The position numbers were made by a program, and so were the translations under genes. Below are positions 45,034-52,921 of a stretch of 64,000 nt of DNA, piece by piece. Every line of letters starts with the position of its first letter. The first letter of the stretch is position 1. The notes under the pieces were generated by a model, which was given only the letters and a program-made list of their open reading frames with translations, was not told the origin of the DNA and made no database searches. The stretch comes from Sporosarcina sp. BP05 (GTDB lineage Bacteria > Bacillota > Bacilli > Bacillales_A > Planococcaceae), in the NCBI RefSeq assembly GCF_014282005.1, contig NZ_JACFTD010000004.1:62001-126000 (forward strand). Reading direction: 5' to 3'.

Positions 45034-45192
45034 AATCACTCCGACTTCAATGAATATTCAGCACGCGCTAATACAATCGGAAAACGATACAAAACACGTG
45101 TCTAGCATAGCAACCGTAGATTTACAAAATAAATTAGTATGTGGTGCTACAAACAAAGACAAACAGTTCACAAATCCGTGCGAACACGCGAA

Positions 45193-45226
45193 AAAATCAG
45201 ACCTTATACAAGATGTCTGATTTTCA
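45193..45226. terminator. Hairpin terminator
   Basis: Stem AAAATCAGAC with GTCTGATTTT around 12 bases, with A and T runs on both sides. It lies beyond the IS remnant and does not clearly belong to an intact gene. Confidence 0.65.
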
Positions 45227-45333
45227 TTCAATACTATACAATAGTAGCGTTGAGTATGCATAGCTAACTCTTGTGTTATTTCCGTTATTACCAATCTCCT
45301 CCCAGTGTTATTCAGAAGGAATTCCGACTTTTT

Positions 45334-45576
45334 TCATTGTTCAAAACTACTCTTTTCAAGCTTATATGCTGAAACTTTATAATCAATAAATGCACCAATG
45401 AATCCAAATGGTATTCCGCCTGCCGATGTTGAAAGTAAGGTAATAAAAAGATTAATTCTCTCCACTTTCTGGTACAAAAGACAGAAGACTAAGACGGTTC
45501 CAATTGCCGTGAATATTACTGTGAAATAATAAGTTATTTGGATATCTTCTTCCTCTGTTGTCGATTTCCCACTCAT
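45334..45576 (-). CDS. Small two-helix membrane protein, unrecognised
   Basis: 80 residues. A polar N-terminus (STTEEEDIQ), helix at about 17-36 (TVIFTAIGTVLVFCLLY), a short KVERIN loop, helix at about 43-64 with GGIPFGFIGAFI, and a charged tail. GAGGGTG lies about seven bases before ATG 45576. I do not recognise the family. It stands alone beside IS and phage debris, so it may be an accessory gene. Confidence 0.5.
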   Translation of the reverse strand: MSGKSTTEEEDIQITYYFTVIFTAIGTVLVFCLLYQKVERINLFITLLSTSAGGIPFGFIGAFIDYKVSAYKLEKSSFEQ

Positions 45577-46079
45577 ACTACACCCTCATTTCTTGGAACA
45601 ACAATAATAATGTACATTCATTATTTACTTATTTTTATTGTTTCAATCAATTTAGGTTTGATATCCGTATTATCCTCTCTCGGTGATGCTTGAGTGGATG
45701 TCCTACAACACTTTAGGTTATATGCATATACCTATTTCCCCTATTTCCTATATTGGATTCAGATATTGCTTTCTCGCTGAATGTTCGTACCGAGTGTTAC
45801 TCACAAAAAATACCTGATTTCCCCGCATAATTAATGCTGTTTTTGAACATTACAGTATTAGGAAAGGTCATAAATATGTTAGGTAAAAAGAATTTTATTG
45901 TTGAATACAAAACTGTTATTTTAAAGGATGTTGCAACAAAAATAGGTACTCATTCCCGCCTGATAATTCGACTCACAGTCAGGAAGCCCGCTTTCCACAT
46001 GACCTTTGCCCGATTCGGAAAAGCGACCTATCCAATAAAATCCAGACGGGTCGTTGTTGCTTTGGTTCTATTACTTCCT
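45577..46079. other. Accessory DNA without clear gene
   Basis: About 500 bases. A 95-codon plus-strand frame at 45834-46121 has no ribosome site and crosses the minus-strand phage-like mini-genes, so I do not accept it. The minus strand at 45950-46070 reads NQSNNDPSGFYWIGRF, then FSESGKGHVE, which may be protein remnant. Confidence 0.35.
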
Positions 46080-46315
46080 TCACTGATCCAGAATGACTTT
46101 AAGAGCAAGTACATTATCTAATGACAATTTGCCCTCCTTAACGCCTTCTTTCCACTTATCGACACTTTAATGGTAGCCGTTAAGAACTGCTCGTAAGCCG
46201 TTTTAAGCGTGACTGAACTCGGGTTGAACAAATGTATTTCCTCCTCTTAAGGTTTAATGATAGGTTCCGTCGGATTTACGATAGCCTGATGTTGCGACTT
46301 CGTGTAGTTGATCAA
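46080..46315 (-). pseudogene. Run of three mini-frames, probable phage module remnant
   Basis: On the minus strand three short frames follow one another, each with a strong ribosome site and a TTG start: 46315-46247 (MINYTKSQHQAIVNPTEPII, AAGGAG upstream), 46231-46118 (LKTAYEQFLTATIKVSISGK, GAGGAGG upstream) and 46127-46080 (MSLDNVLALKVILDQ, AAGGAGGG upstream). Tight packing with overlaps and strong sites is phage-like. The second and third frames look shortened by stops. No named family is recognised. Confidence 0.4.
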
Positions 46316-46340
46316 TTTAGTTACTCCTTATTTTTGGGTA

Positions 46341-46370
46341 AAAAAAAGAACGCCCCGGCATGGACGTCCT
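46341..46370 (-). terminator. Terminator of the 80-residue gene
   Basis: GGACGTCC/GGGGCGTTC stem with G-T pairs around five bases, then eight T on the minus strand. Confidence 0.75.
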
Positions 46371-46391
46371 GTAATCGCTTTAAGCATACAG

Positions 46392-46634
46392 TTATTTGTT
46401 TTTTATATAGTCCATACCTTGCGTTGTTATTGCTAAAACTAGATTATCTGACCCTTGCCCGCTATCTATGGCATATTCCTTTTCGATAAGGAATTCAATA
46501 GCCATTTTGCTATTTAGGTCTGCATTTATCATTGCTTTGGGTAATTTATAACTATCACCATTATTAGCAAAATGATAATCGTAAAGACTTTGTAACAATA
46601 TATCCGATAGTTTATTTCTTTCTTCATTAGTCAT
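46392..46634 (-). CDS. Small helical protein, YjcQ-like winged-helix candidate
   Basis: 80 residues: ERNKLSDILLQSLYDYHFAN, then AMINADLNSKMAIEFLIEK, EYAI and NLVLAITTQGMDYI. The order helix-helix-beta wing and the closing ITTxGMDYI resemble the phage-associated YjcQ type of winged-helix proteins; this is tentative. AAGGAG lies about 12 bases before the ATG, a long spacing. A terminator follows directly. Neighbouring phage-like scraps support a prophage origin. Confidence 0.6.
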   Translation of the reverse strand: MTNEERNKLSDILLQSLYDYHFANNGDSYKLPKAMINADLNSKMAIEFLIEKEYAIDSGQGSDNLVLAITTQGMDYIKNK

Positions 46635-47116
46635 GAGTAATCACTGCTCCTTTCTCAATCTATTATCCATATTACATAAAGAAGGGGTAGTGTTCGCCTT
46701 TAATGCTCAGGCACATCCTCAATCGTGATGTGCCCCATTTCTATAAGCGACTTCTATATGTTACTCGGTGCCTTGTGTCAGGCGCATAGTAAGTTACTTC
46801 ACCACGGTAATCACTCCTTCGAAAAAAACTTTGCCTATTGGAACTGCTGATGAATATACGAACCTTCCTAATTACCACTGGACATCAACCAATCCTTAGT
46901 GCGTCTCTCAACGTCTTTCAATACCTATAACAAAGCTTGATTATTTCTGATATGCTGTCACGTGATTTACTGCTACTCCTTAGCTTAATGGTCGAAATGT
47001 GCCTTAAAATTAGTTTTATTAGAGTGGTCACCGTCAATCTTGTTGATATTTTTAACCCGTATAATTTCCCTTGAACTAGTGAACCATAAGATTAAAAAGA
47101 TTAAGGAGTTTTAATA
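46635..47116. other. Spacer with hairpin and phage-like debris
   Basis: Perfect 8-bp hairpin at 46710-46734 (GGCACATC/GATGTGCC) without U tail. The minus strand at 46860-46925 reads LKDVERRTKDWLMSSGN, followed by stops, possibly a phage relic. The promoter of the ferritin-like gene at 47117 must lie near its right edge. Confidence 0.35.
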
Positions 47117-47551
47117 ATGAAAACTAGTGTGATCAAAGAATTAAATACATTCCTTGGAGGTAACTATATGGCCATACAAGCCTATGAAAAATACATTCAT
47201 CACATCAATGATTCAAATATTAAACAGACCCTCCAAAAAATCCAGCAAGACCATAAACAACATGCAATGTTGATTGCAGAGAGAATACAAAATCTTGGTG
47301 GTGTACCTGTTGATGATGTAGGTTTTAAGGGTACTATTGCTGAATTTGTAAACAATCTAAAGGGCTTGTCCAACGATCCCACCTTTATTTTGAAAGATGC
47401 CCTAAAGGGAGAAGATAAAGGCATAGAAATATCAAAGGAACTTGTAAAAGGCGACTTAGACCCCGAAAGCTTAGAACTTGTTAATGATATTTTGAATCAT
47501 GATCAAAAACATGTTGACTTATTAGAAGAACTTATTCTTCAAAACGGATAG
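47117..47551 (+). CDS. DUF2383 ferritin-like four-helix protein
   Basis: 144 residues, all helical. Helix 1 has LNTFLGGNYMAIQAYEKYI and helix 2 DHKQHAMLIAERIQNLGG; PVDDVGFKG is a loop, and the last helix is NDILNHDQKHVDLLEELI. The Glu/His pattern (E24, H46, H49, later H134, H138) suggests metal binding. DUF2383 proteins are of unknown function, with stress or sporulation links in spore-formers. AAGGAG lies nine bases before ATG 47117. Monocistronic. Confidence 0.8.
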   Translation: MKTSVIKELNTFLGGNYMAIQAYEKYIHHINDSNIKQTLQKIQQDHKQHAMLIAERIQNLGGVPVDDVGFKGTIAEFVNNLKGLSNDPTFILKDALKGEDKGIEISKELVKGDLDPESLELVNDILNHDQKHVDLLEELILQNG

Positions 47552-47796
47552 TATAGGATCAAATTTCGGTATTTATTTGCATTAGTTACGCATAATGCGT
47601 CTACTGTGAAACACTTCTACGTTTATCGAATGTCCAGTTCGCTAATACTCGCTATATCACAAGATGACTGTGAAAAAGACCACTGATTAATTGTAATAAC
47701 CCGTTCAGTTGATCGGTTCAAAAATCAAAAAAACGCTTCAAATCACACGAGAATTAACACGATTACAGGCGGTAGTTTCTCCACGATTTAAGTAAC

Positions 47797-47826
47797 AAAT
47801 AGCTCCGCTAATCGCGGTGCTATTTT
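47797..47826 (+). terminator. Hairpin terminator
   Basis: AAATAGCtCCGC with GCGGtGCTATTTT around a five-base loop, U-rich exit. Lies 245 bases past the DUF2383 stop. Confidence 0.7.
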
Positions 47827-47902
47827 CGTTCGCTTGAAATCGACAAGTGTCCAAGAAATCGAAATCCAATTATCGGAAATATAAGGATTCATAAGATAAC
47901 CC

Positions 47903-47911
47903 TGCTATAAT
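47903..47911 (+). promoter_or_regulatory. Extended -10 promoter element
   Basis: TGCTATAAT, about 90 bases before the DUF1569 start. No good -35 at the usual distance, so it would rely on the TG extension. Confidence 0.4.
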
Positions 47912-48001
47912 AAAAGCAGAATAAATAAGTCGGGCTATTCAACAAAATGGCTGACTAAGTTAAGAAGGTTGACTTATTATAATTTAAGGGGATATGCACT
48001 A

Positions 48002-48451
48002 ATGAAAAATATTTTTAATCAAATACATACAGCAGAAGTTTTAAAGCGTATTGACAAATTGAGTCCAAATTCACAACCGCAATGGGGAAAAATGCATGTT
48101 GCCCAAATGCTAGCGCATTGTTCATCTTTCCAAGACATTGCAATGGGAGATTCTATTCCACCAAGGAGTTGGTTAGGAATAATAGTAGGGAGGTTTGCAA
48201 AACAAATCATTTACAATGACAAGACACTGCCCCATAATATGTCTACTATTCCAACCATTTTGATTGCAGATGAAAGAGAATTTGACACAGAAAAAGAAAA
48301 GCTGAAACAAAAAATTATCACATTCCAAAATAACGGACCAGAGAAGTGCACAACTCATCCGCATCCTTTTTTCGGAAAACTCACTTCTGAACAATGGGGT
48401 AAAGGAATATACAAGCACCTTGATCATCATTTTAAACAGTTTGAAGTTTAA
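48002..48451 (+). CDS. DUF1569 family protein (DinB-like fold)
   Basis: 149 residues. Residues 10-60 read VLKRIDKLSPNSQPQWGKMH, then VAQMLAHCSSFQDIAMG, and the end has HPFFGKLTSEQWGKGIYKHL then DHHFKQF. The helix-bundle pattern with His in HVAQMLAH and YKHLDHH fits the DUF1569 branch of the DinB superfamily, putative metal-dependent hydrolases or thiol transferases of unknown substrate. I start at ATG 48002, ten bases after AAGGGG, not at the TTG at 47969. No conserved neighbours. Confidence 0.8.
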   Translation: MKNIFNQIHTAEVLKRIDKLSPNSQPQWGKMHVAQMLAHCSSFQDIAMGDSIPPRSWLGIIVGRFAKQIIYNDKTLPHNMSTIPTILIADEREFDTEKEKLKQKIITFQNNGPEKCTTHPHPFFGKLTSEQWGKGIYKHLDHHFKQFEV

Positions 48452-49045
48452 ACATTGAAAAACAAAATGAAGCGATGTGAATCGTTAGTTGAAGAAAGTA
48501 TCTCTAAGCCTAATTACTATTCTCTTTCATAAAGATGAACAATGCTTTGATTTATTATCAATTACTATTTGAAGCAACCAACAGTTTGTCTTTTTATAAG
48601 CCTTTGTTTTGCCTTAAACCGGCGCAATTATTTAACAAACAATGTTATTTAAGTACTGTAACTGGTCCTATTTTTATTTGATTTCAACAACTTTTTCATT
48701 TCTATCCTCGATTAAATTAACCATCTAAATAATATTAATTTTAACAAGAAAAAATCACCTTTCAATAATTATTGTAAGTCATTCGATTCATCCGCTAATT
48801 GAACTGCTAAAACGAACACTATTTGCTTATAAACGTTGATATAAATGCATTTCAAAGACCACTATTCTATATGTGGATTTGTGGTCTATTTCGTCATTTA
48901 ATTAGCGTTTTGTACTACTGAAATTAACGGGTTATAATTGTAATTCAGTCGTATTTTCTTCGAACTGTGCAGTATATAATTAATTTTAAACAAATCCACA
49001 CTGCTTAACATGGTATAATTGTCCAAATTGAGAGGAGGATCAAAA
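48452..49045. other. AT-rich spacer
   Basis: About 590 bases without a coding frame I would support. A hairpin AGACCAC/GTGGTCT with U-rich exit lies at 48854-48891. Before the next gene there is an extended -10 (TGGTATAAT, about 49011-49019). Confidence 0.4.
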
Positions 49046-49204
49046 ATGACCGGTAATGCAATCTTGGCATTTCTTCCAATCTTAACTATGTTTTTTTACT
49101 TAGTCCCAGTTGTATTTGTAATTTGGTTCCTGGTTAAATTCCATAGAATACAGCAGGAAAAAAACGATATACTAAAAACGATTGCTTACAAGCTAAATAA
49201 GTAG
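49046..49204 (+). CDS. Small membrane protein, DUF4083-like
   Basis: 52 residues: one long hydrophobic helix (FLPILTMFFYLVPVVFVIWF) and an amphipathic basic tail (LVKFHRIQQEKNDIL, then KTIAYKLNK). AGAGGAGG lies seven bases before ATG 49046 and a terminator starts at the stop codon. The layout resembles the short DUF4083 proteins of Bacillaceae, which is a tentative match. Function unknown. Confidence 0.6.
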   Translation: MTGNAILAFLPILTMFFYLVPVVFVIWFLVKFHRIQQEKNDILKTIAYKLNK

Positions 49205-49226
49205 ACGTGGAAACCCGTCTTTTTTT
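49203..49226 (+). terminator. Terminator
   Basis: AGACG/CGTCT stem around eight bases, then seven T. Confidence 0.75.
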
Positions 49227-49330
49227 ATGTCACAGTATGTTCGTATTACGCACTAATTTTCATTTCTTTGAAGCCAGACAGGCACTTGAAAACTCCATAG
49301 TTAATATGATGTATTGAAGGAGTGAAGACT

Positions 49331-49555
49331 ATGCCATGGCACCAAAAAATCGGATATTTAATTGGCCAGCCTGTTGGAATTTCATTAACAAATGGTCAAG
49401 GAACTTCAGGGGTTTTGTGTGGAGCATCTTACGGTAAACTTCTTGTAGTTGAATACTTATATCAAGCACAATTCGCCTTAAAAAAATACGATTTTCATAT
49501 GATTCAGGATATAAATGGATTTCCACCTTGTCAGAACCAAGGACCACTATATTGA
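49331..49555 (+). CDS. Small conserved-looking protein, unrecognised
   Basis: 74 residues: MPWHQKIGYLIGQPVGISLT, then NGQGTSGVLCGASYGKLLVV, EYLYQAQFALKKYD and a C-terminal FPPCQNQGPLY. The pattern of short strands around GVSL..GQG.SGVLCG recalls small Sm-like or spore-coat-associated barrels in Bacillales. GAAGGAG lies eight bases before the ATG at 49331; the GTG at 49322 overlaps that site. A terminator follows. No function can be given. Confidence 0.6.
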   Translation: MPWHQKIGYLIGQPVGISLTNGQGTSGVLCGASYGKLLVVEYLYQAQFALKKYDFHMIQDINGFPPCQNQGPLY

Positions 49556-49564
49556 TGTCATCGT

Positions 49565-49589
49565 CCCTCTAAAAAAGAGGGCTTTTTTT
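49565..49589 (+). terminator. Terminator
   Basis: CCCTCT/AGAGGG around aaaaa, then CTTTTTTT. Confidence 0.8.
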
Positions 49590-49854
49590 ACTCACGTCTT
49601 TTTTAATGATTTCACTTACTTCACAAAATTTGTCTACTGCTCACTTACTAAGTCTGCCAAGCAAATACCCCGACAACTACAATCGAGAGAACTCGTGACC
49701 GCCACGGGACCCGTACGCCAAAATAGAAAAATAGGAAAATAGAAAACGAGCAATCATTGTCGACGATACCCTACTAAATCAATAGAATGTATAAAAGTTT
49801 AGTATAAAAATCCCATGCTCTTTCATAAGAAATGTTGGTCGGAAAACGATTATG
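49590..49854. other. Accessory spacer
   Basis: No recognised gene. The plus frame contains RQLQSRELVTATGPVRQ without ribosome site. Confidence 0.3.
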
Positions 49855-50015
49855 TACTTACCTCAGAAAGATTGGGAACTCCCATCGGCAAAACCTGTTT
49901 CAAATCCACTTAATCGCATCGTTAAGAAAACTGGATTAAAGTGTATACGGTCACTCAATTAAAGAATTTGAAATCGAGCCGGTAAAATCATTCAATGATG
50001 CCGTTAATTTCTGAA
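49855..50015 (+). pseudogene. Tyrosine integrase C-terminal remnant 1
   Basis: Fragments in shifting frames read VSNPLNRIVKKTGLKCI and then VYGHSIKEFEIEPVKSFNDA, VNF, stop. Together they are the end of a XerC/phage-type tyrosine recombinase, with the RHTHAT-containing core deleted between KTGLK and YGHS. Not functional. Confidence 0.65.
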
Positions 50016-50210
50016 ATTAGGGGGACGTTTATAAATTCGGACAGGCGCACTACTGGAAATCCATAAAAGCGGCCACCTACTCAAATAGTTAGTGACTGCT
50101 TTTAATTCTGCTTTCTTCATAAATGTTTAAAGCCCCTATAAGTTTAAAGTGTCGAAACCAAAAACGGATTCAGCTAATTATGAATATACTCTTTTCTCGT
50201 TATTTAAACC
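50016..50210. other. Spacer
   Basis: Nothing recognised between the integrase scrap and the repeat. Confidence 0.3.
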
Positions 50211-50333
50211 AAGGGCGTCAACCACACGGATGCTCACAAGGTATGAGTTGCGCAGTCGTTGCGACAGGACGACACGAAAGTGCAGAATGCGAACTTTTGC
50301 AAAGCAGGCGCCCTGCGCTTTTGTTCCTACCTA
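50211..50333. repeat. Structured intergenic repeat, diverged copy
   Basis: Starts AAGGGCGTCA and ends GGCGCCCTGCGCTTTTG; the arms AGGGCG and CGCCCT pair. The centre holds GCGCAGTCGTTGCGACAGGA and TGCAGAATGCG, matching the GCAGTC..GACTGC part of the other copies. It overlaps the end of the Ger(x)C fragment. Confidence 0.65.
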
Positions 50334-50641
50334 ATTGTTTGCGTAAATGATTTTCTACCCGATTTAAGGTCGGTTATTTTAACATTCAGTGTACGTATCG
50401 AATCCTTTGCTAATTCAACTCTTCCATTTTGCTGAAGTCGTTTCCACGCTTTCACATCTTTTCGATATAAATTTTCTGATAATCGATAGATTTCGACTTC
50501 TTTTTTTAATCCTTCTTTATAGGTTTCCTCGATTTGCCGTTCAAGTTCTTGTTCTGCTTTTTTTCTGATTTCATCCTTCTTTATTTTTACAGGGATAGCA
50601 CTTAATTCTCCTTGCATTTTAACTTCAATATCAAACTTCAC
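50327..50641 (-). CDS. Truncated Ger(x)C-type spore germination protein, C-terminal domain only
   Basis: 104 residues. IEVKMQGELSAIPVKIKKDE, then AEQELERQIEETYKEGLKKE and AWKRLQQNGR match the last third of Ger(x)C (GerAC) lipoproteins, where a helix with QI...K..K precedes the W-containing segment. The full-length protein has about 370 residues with a lipobox; none is present here. A GTG start with GAGGGTG upstream would allow translation of the fragment, but a pseudogene is more likely. GerA/GerB partners are absent. Confidence 0.6.
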   Translation of the reverse strand: MKFDIEVKMQGELSAIPVKIKKDEIRKKAEQELERQIEETYKEGLKKEVEIYRLSENLYRKDVKAWKRLQQNGRVELAKDSIRTLNVKITDLKSGRKSFTQTIR

Positions 50642-50701
50642 GGAATCACCCTCAGTTGGTGGCTATTTTTTCGGGAGACATTCCCCCCCTTCTTACTCAA
50701 A

Positions 50702-51007
50702 TTAAATCATACGCAAATATATAATCATTTTATCTTCCTTTTTACAGTCATCACAACAAACAACTGCTGCAATCGGATTCCCAAATTTAATACTATGTAA
50801 TTCTAATCGGCCTCGATCGCAATTCAAACATAGTCTTGTTTTATAAACCTGCACTTTCAAATGATCAAGCAAATCTTCCTTTCCATCATATTCAACAAGA
50901 ACGTAGTGTCTTTTCAATTCACATTCATCACAAACCGGCAACTCGTCATCCTCCATTACAAGTATGTCCGACGGACCATACGGCGTTTCACATATCATGC
51001 ATTTCAT
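50702..51007 (-). CDS. Double zinc-ribbon protein, unrecognised
   Basis: 101 residues with four CxxC pairs: CMIC (3-6), CDEC (about 26-29), CLNC (about 61-64) and CDDC (about 84-87), enough for two zinc sites. Between them lies an acidic/aromatic stretch (RHYVLVEYDGKEDLLDHLKV). AGGAGGGG stands before the ATG at 51007; the longer frame from 51040 is not needed. Could be a small nucleic-acid-binding or chaperone-like protein of a mobile region; no family assigned. Confidence 0.6.
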   Translation of the reverse strand: MKCMICETPYGPSDILVMEDDELPVCDECELKRHYVLVEYDGKEDLLDHLKVQVYKTRLCLNCDRGRLELHSIKFGNPIAAVVCCDDCKKEDKMIIYLRMI

Positions 51008-51112
51008 ATTTACACCCCTCCTATTGTCTCTATTCGACAATTAGGCAGGAAGTCCTTCTATAACATTTCGACAATTAAAGCCCGCTCCAAGACAGGAAAG
51101 GGCTTTTATGCA

Positions 51113-51325
51113 TTATTCTACGCATTGCACATCGATTATATCCTCTACTGGCATACGGTCCCTTCCAAAAGGACTGTCAACCGTAATCCACATTGCCTCA
51201 ACATTTATTTCTCTTACGACACCCACGTCACTAGTGTTGCATAAATAATTACTGAAATTCCAGTCAAACCGTTGATATTTTTTTGCAAAAAAGGTAAATA
51301 CCTTAATAGTGGTAGCGCTGTCCAT
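51113..51325 (-). pseudogene. Possible YolD-like protein fragment
   Basis: 70-codon frame whose last 40 residues (GVVREINVEAMWITVDSPF, then PVEDIIDVQCVE) resemble the C-terminal barrel of YolD-like proteins, which end in W(I/V)..(D/E)DI.(D/E)(I/V). The front part merges with decayed IS sequence and lacks a ribosome site. Low certainty. Confidence 0.35.
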
Positions 51326-51374
51326 TCGGTATTTTTATACAGAATGGCAGTGGCGTCAGGCAAAAAAATATTCC

Positions 51375-52042
51375 TTACGGGACGTTGGTGTTCTCGAAAC
51401 GCCGTATCCAATGCCGTGCCTCTTTCCAAAGTGTTGCTTTCAGCCATCGTGTAATTTGAAGAAGCGTCTTTTTACTATTCGTTTCGTTTTGAGCCAAAAC
51501 TGTCAGGCAGTACGCACGGTCATGTTCCTTGGCAATTGTCATAACCTCATTATCGGGATAGTGTGAACCATCTTCGTTGAATACGAGGCTTAAATGTAGT
51601 TTATAACCCGACTTGTTTTTTCGAAACTCTGCCCACTTAAAGTGATTAAAGTTCAATGGAATCGTTGTGGAATCAATAACTTCCAAAACCATTTTGTCTT
51701 TGGCAGTTGATAACGTGCATTCAATTGACTGACAAGTTCTAGAAACAGACTTGAGAGAATAGCTGGGTCAACTTCATTGTTTTTTCTAGATAATTGAGAA
51801 ACACTGATCGAAGAAAAGCCCAAAGTATTTTGCAAGTTCTCGTCAGCGAGCGTAGCCTCCATGGCGTGAAGGCTTTCTTGCCCGCTTAAATGAGAATAAA
51901 GCATCAATAGCACGAAAGATTGCGTCGTTAATTTTTTCGTATAATGATCCTGTCTGTGCTAATCGACAGATTTTCTAGGCTTATCAAAATTAATGGGTCC
52001 ACCCCATTTACCAAATGAAGTTTTTAGTGTATTCCTGTCCAT
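51375..52042 (-). pseudogene. IS4-family transposase, broken
   Basis: Starts at ATG 52042 (MDRNTLKTSFGKWGGPINFD), hits TAG after 23 codons, then continues QDHYTKKLTTQSFVLLMLYS and HLSGQESLHAMEATL. A frameshift near 51690 leads to VLEVIDSTTIPLNFNHFKWA and YKLHLSLVF, the first catalytic DDE block (DSTT). The frame degenerates after EVMTIAKEHDRAYCL and the remaining catalytic region is gone. One stop, at least one frameshift and a 3' deletion make it inactive. Confidence 0.75.
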
Positions 52043-52222
52043 GCGTAAGTCCTTTATAGTGGATTTAGACAGGAACTACCTGTACATCCTATTATAAAGG
52101 ATTTTTTGTTTGGTTTCTCTTTACTTTTTGAATGTTATGTGCCTTTTTAATCTTCCGCATATGTTAATGCAACACTAGTGGTATTCTAGATATACTTAAT
52201 TTTAGAAAGCTGGTGTACTACC

Positions 52223-52408
52223 ATGTTTAAATCAGAAGTAACTAACAAAGTTCTAGATATCATCCTCTTTCTTGTATTTATGTCAATAGTTTTATCCAAA
52301 AACAACGTAGATACACAGACTAAAACGTTGATAATCTTTATAGTGTCAGCAAGAATTTTATATGATTTATACAAAATTATAAAAATCAAAAAACCGAAAG
52401 CTGATTAG
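52223..52408 (+). CDS. Small two-helix membrane protein, unrecognised
   Basis: 61 residues: helix at about 8-25 (NKVLDIILFLVFMSIVLS), a polar NNVDTQTK turn, helix at about 34-52 and a lysine-rich tail (IKIKKPKAD). The positive-inside pattern is reasonable. The ribosome site is weak (AAGCTGGTG) and no relative is recognised. A terminator follows immediately, which favours a real gene. Confidence 0.45.
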   Translation: MFKSEVTNKVLDIILFLVFMSIVLSKNNVDTQTKTLIIFIVSARILYDLYKIIKIKKPKAD

Positions 52409-52425
52409 ATTTAATCGGCTTTTTC
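52397..52425 (+). terminator. Terminator
   Basis: AGCTGATTA/TAATCGGCT stem with one G-T pair, then TTTTTC. Confidence 0.75.
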
Positions 52426-52544
52426 ATTGCATTTTGGCCGTGGTGTAAACTAAGGTAAATCGATTTTTACAACAATCGCCTTTTCCTATTTAATCTCATC
52501 TAATTCTTCTTTTGTCCTTTCCTATAAATAAGGAGAATCCCAAG

Positions 52545-52805
52545 CAGGATTTTTGGATTCCAAGCGTTCAAATATTAGTTCATCTAATTCTCGTTAAGAA
52601 AACAGGAATAAAGTCTATCCCCCACGCGACTTAAGACATACTCACGCGACAATTATGTTGAATATAGGTATTCCCCTACAACCTATCGCTGATGGTTTAG
52701 GGAATACACTAAGATAATTTTAAGTTGTACGACCAGCGATTTAAAAACCTTGAAATCAAATTAGCGAAAGTCCACAGTGATGCATTAATCTTTTAAATTG
52801 GTGGA
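52545..52805 (+). pseudogene. Tyrosine integrase C-terminal remnant 2
   Basis: Pieces in three frames read LVKKTGIKSIPHAT, HTHATIMLNIGIPLQPIADG then LGNT, and YDQRFKNLEIKLAKVHSDAL then IF stop. They are the R-H-x-x-R region and end of a XerC/phage-type recombinase. The same ending pattern as remnant 1 (KNLEI/KEFEIE, DALIF/DAVNF) shows the two belong to one family. Confidence 0.7.
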
Positions 52806-52861
52806 ATATTTGGATGATGTTTTTAATTAACCCCTTCAAAAGCCATGTGGCATAAGCATTG

Positions 52862-52891
52862 TTGCTACTATGAATAATTCCGTGCTATAAT
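52862..52891 (+). promoter_or_regulatory. Promoter of the ABC-F gene
   Basis: TTGCTA at 52862-52867, 18-base spacer, TATAAT at 52886-52891 with a TG two bases upstream. GGAGG lies at about 52910-52914, eight bases before ATG 52922. Confidence 0.7.
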
Positions 52892-52921
52892 GGGAGCATT
52901 GTGAATTTAGGAGGATTTTGA

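Larger units (their letters stand above)
47552..48001. other. Spacer with terminator and promoter-like site
   Basis: Contains the terminator at 47797-47826 and an extended -10 box TGCTATAAT at 47903-47911 before the DUF1569 gene. The 47655-47700 stretch resembles 42545-42590 (ACTG-GAAAAAG-CC-CT-ATTA), perhaps ends of a lost insertion element. Confidence 0.4.

Noticed and set aside
45014-45220. 68-codon plus-strand frame after the IS remnant
   Set aside because: Starts inside the IS terminus and ends in a terminator stem; no ribosome site or recognisable family.
45834-46121. 95-codon plus-strand frame
   Set aside because: No ribosome site, no family, and it overlaps minus-strand frames with strong ribosome sites.
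50336-50352. CRISPR-like or tandem short repeats in the accessory region
   Set aside because: No regular repeat-spacer periodicity anywhere between 45 and 53 kb; the repeats present are single structured elements.
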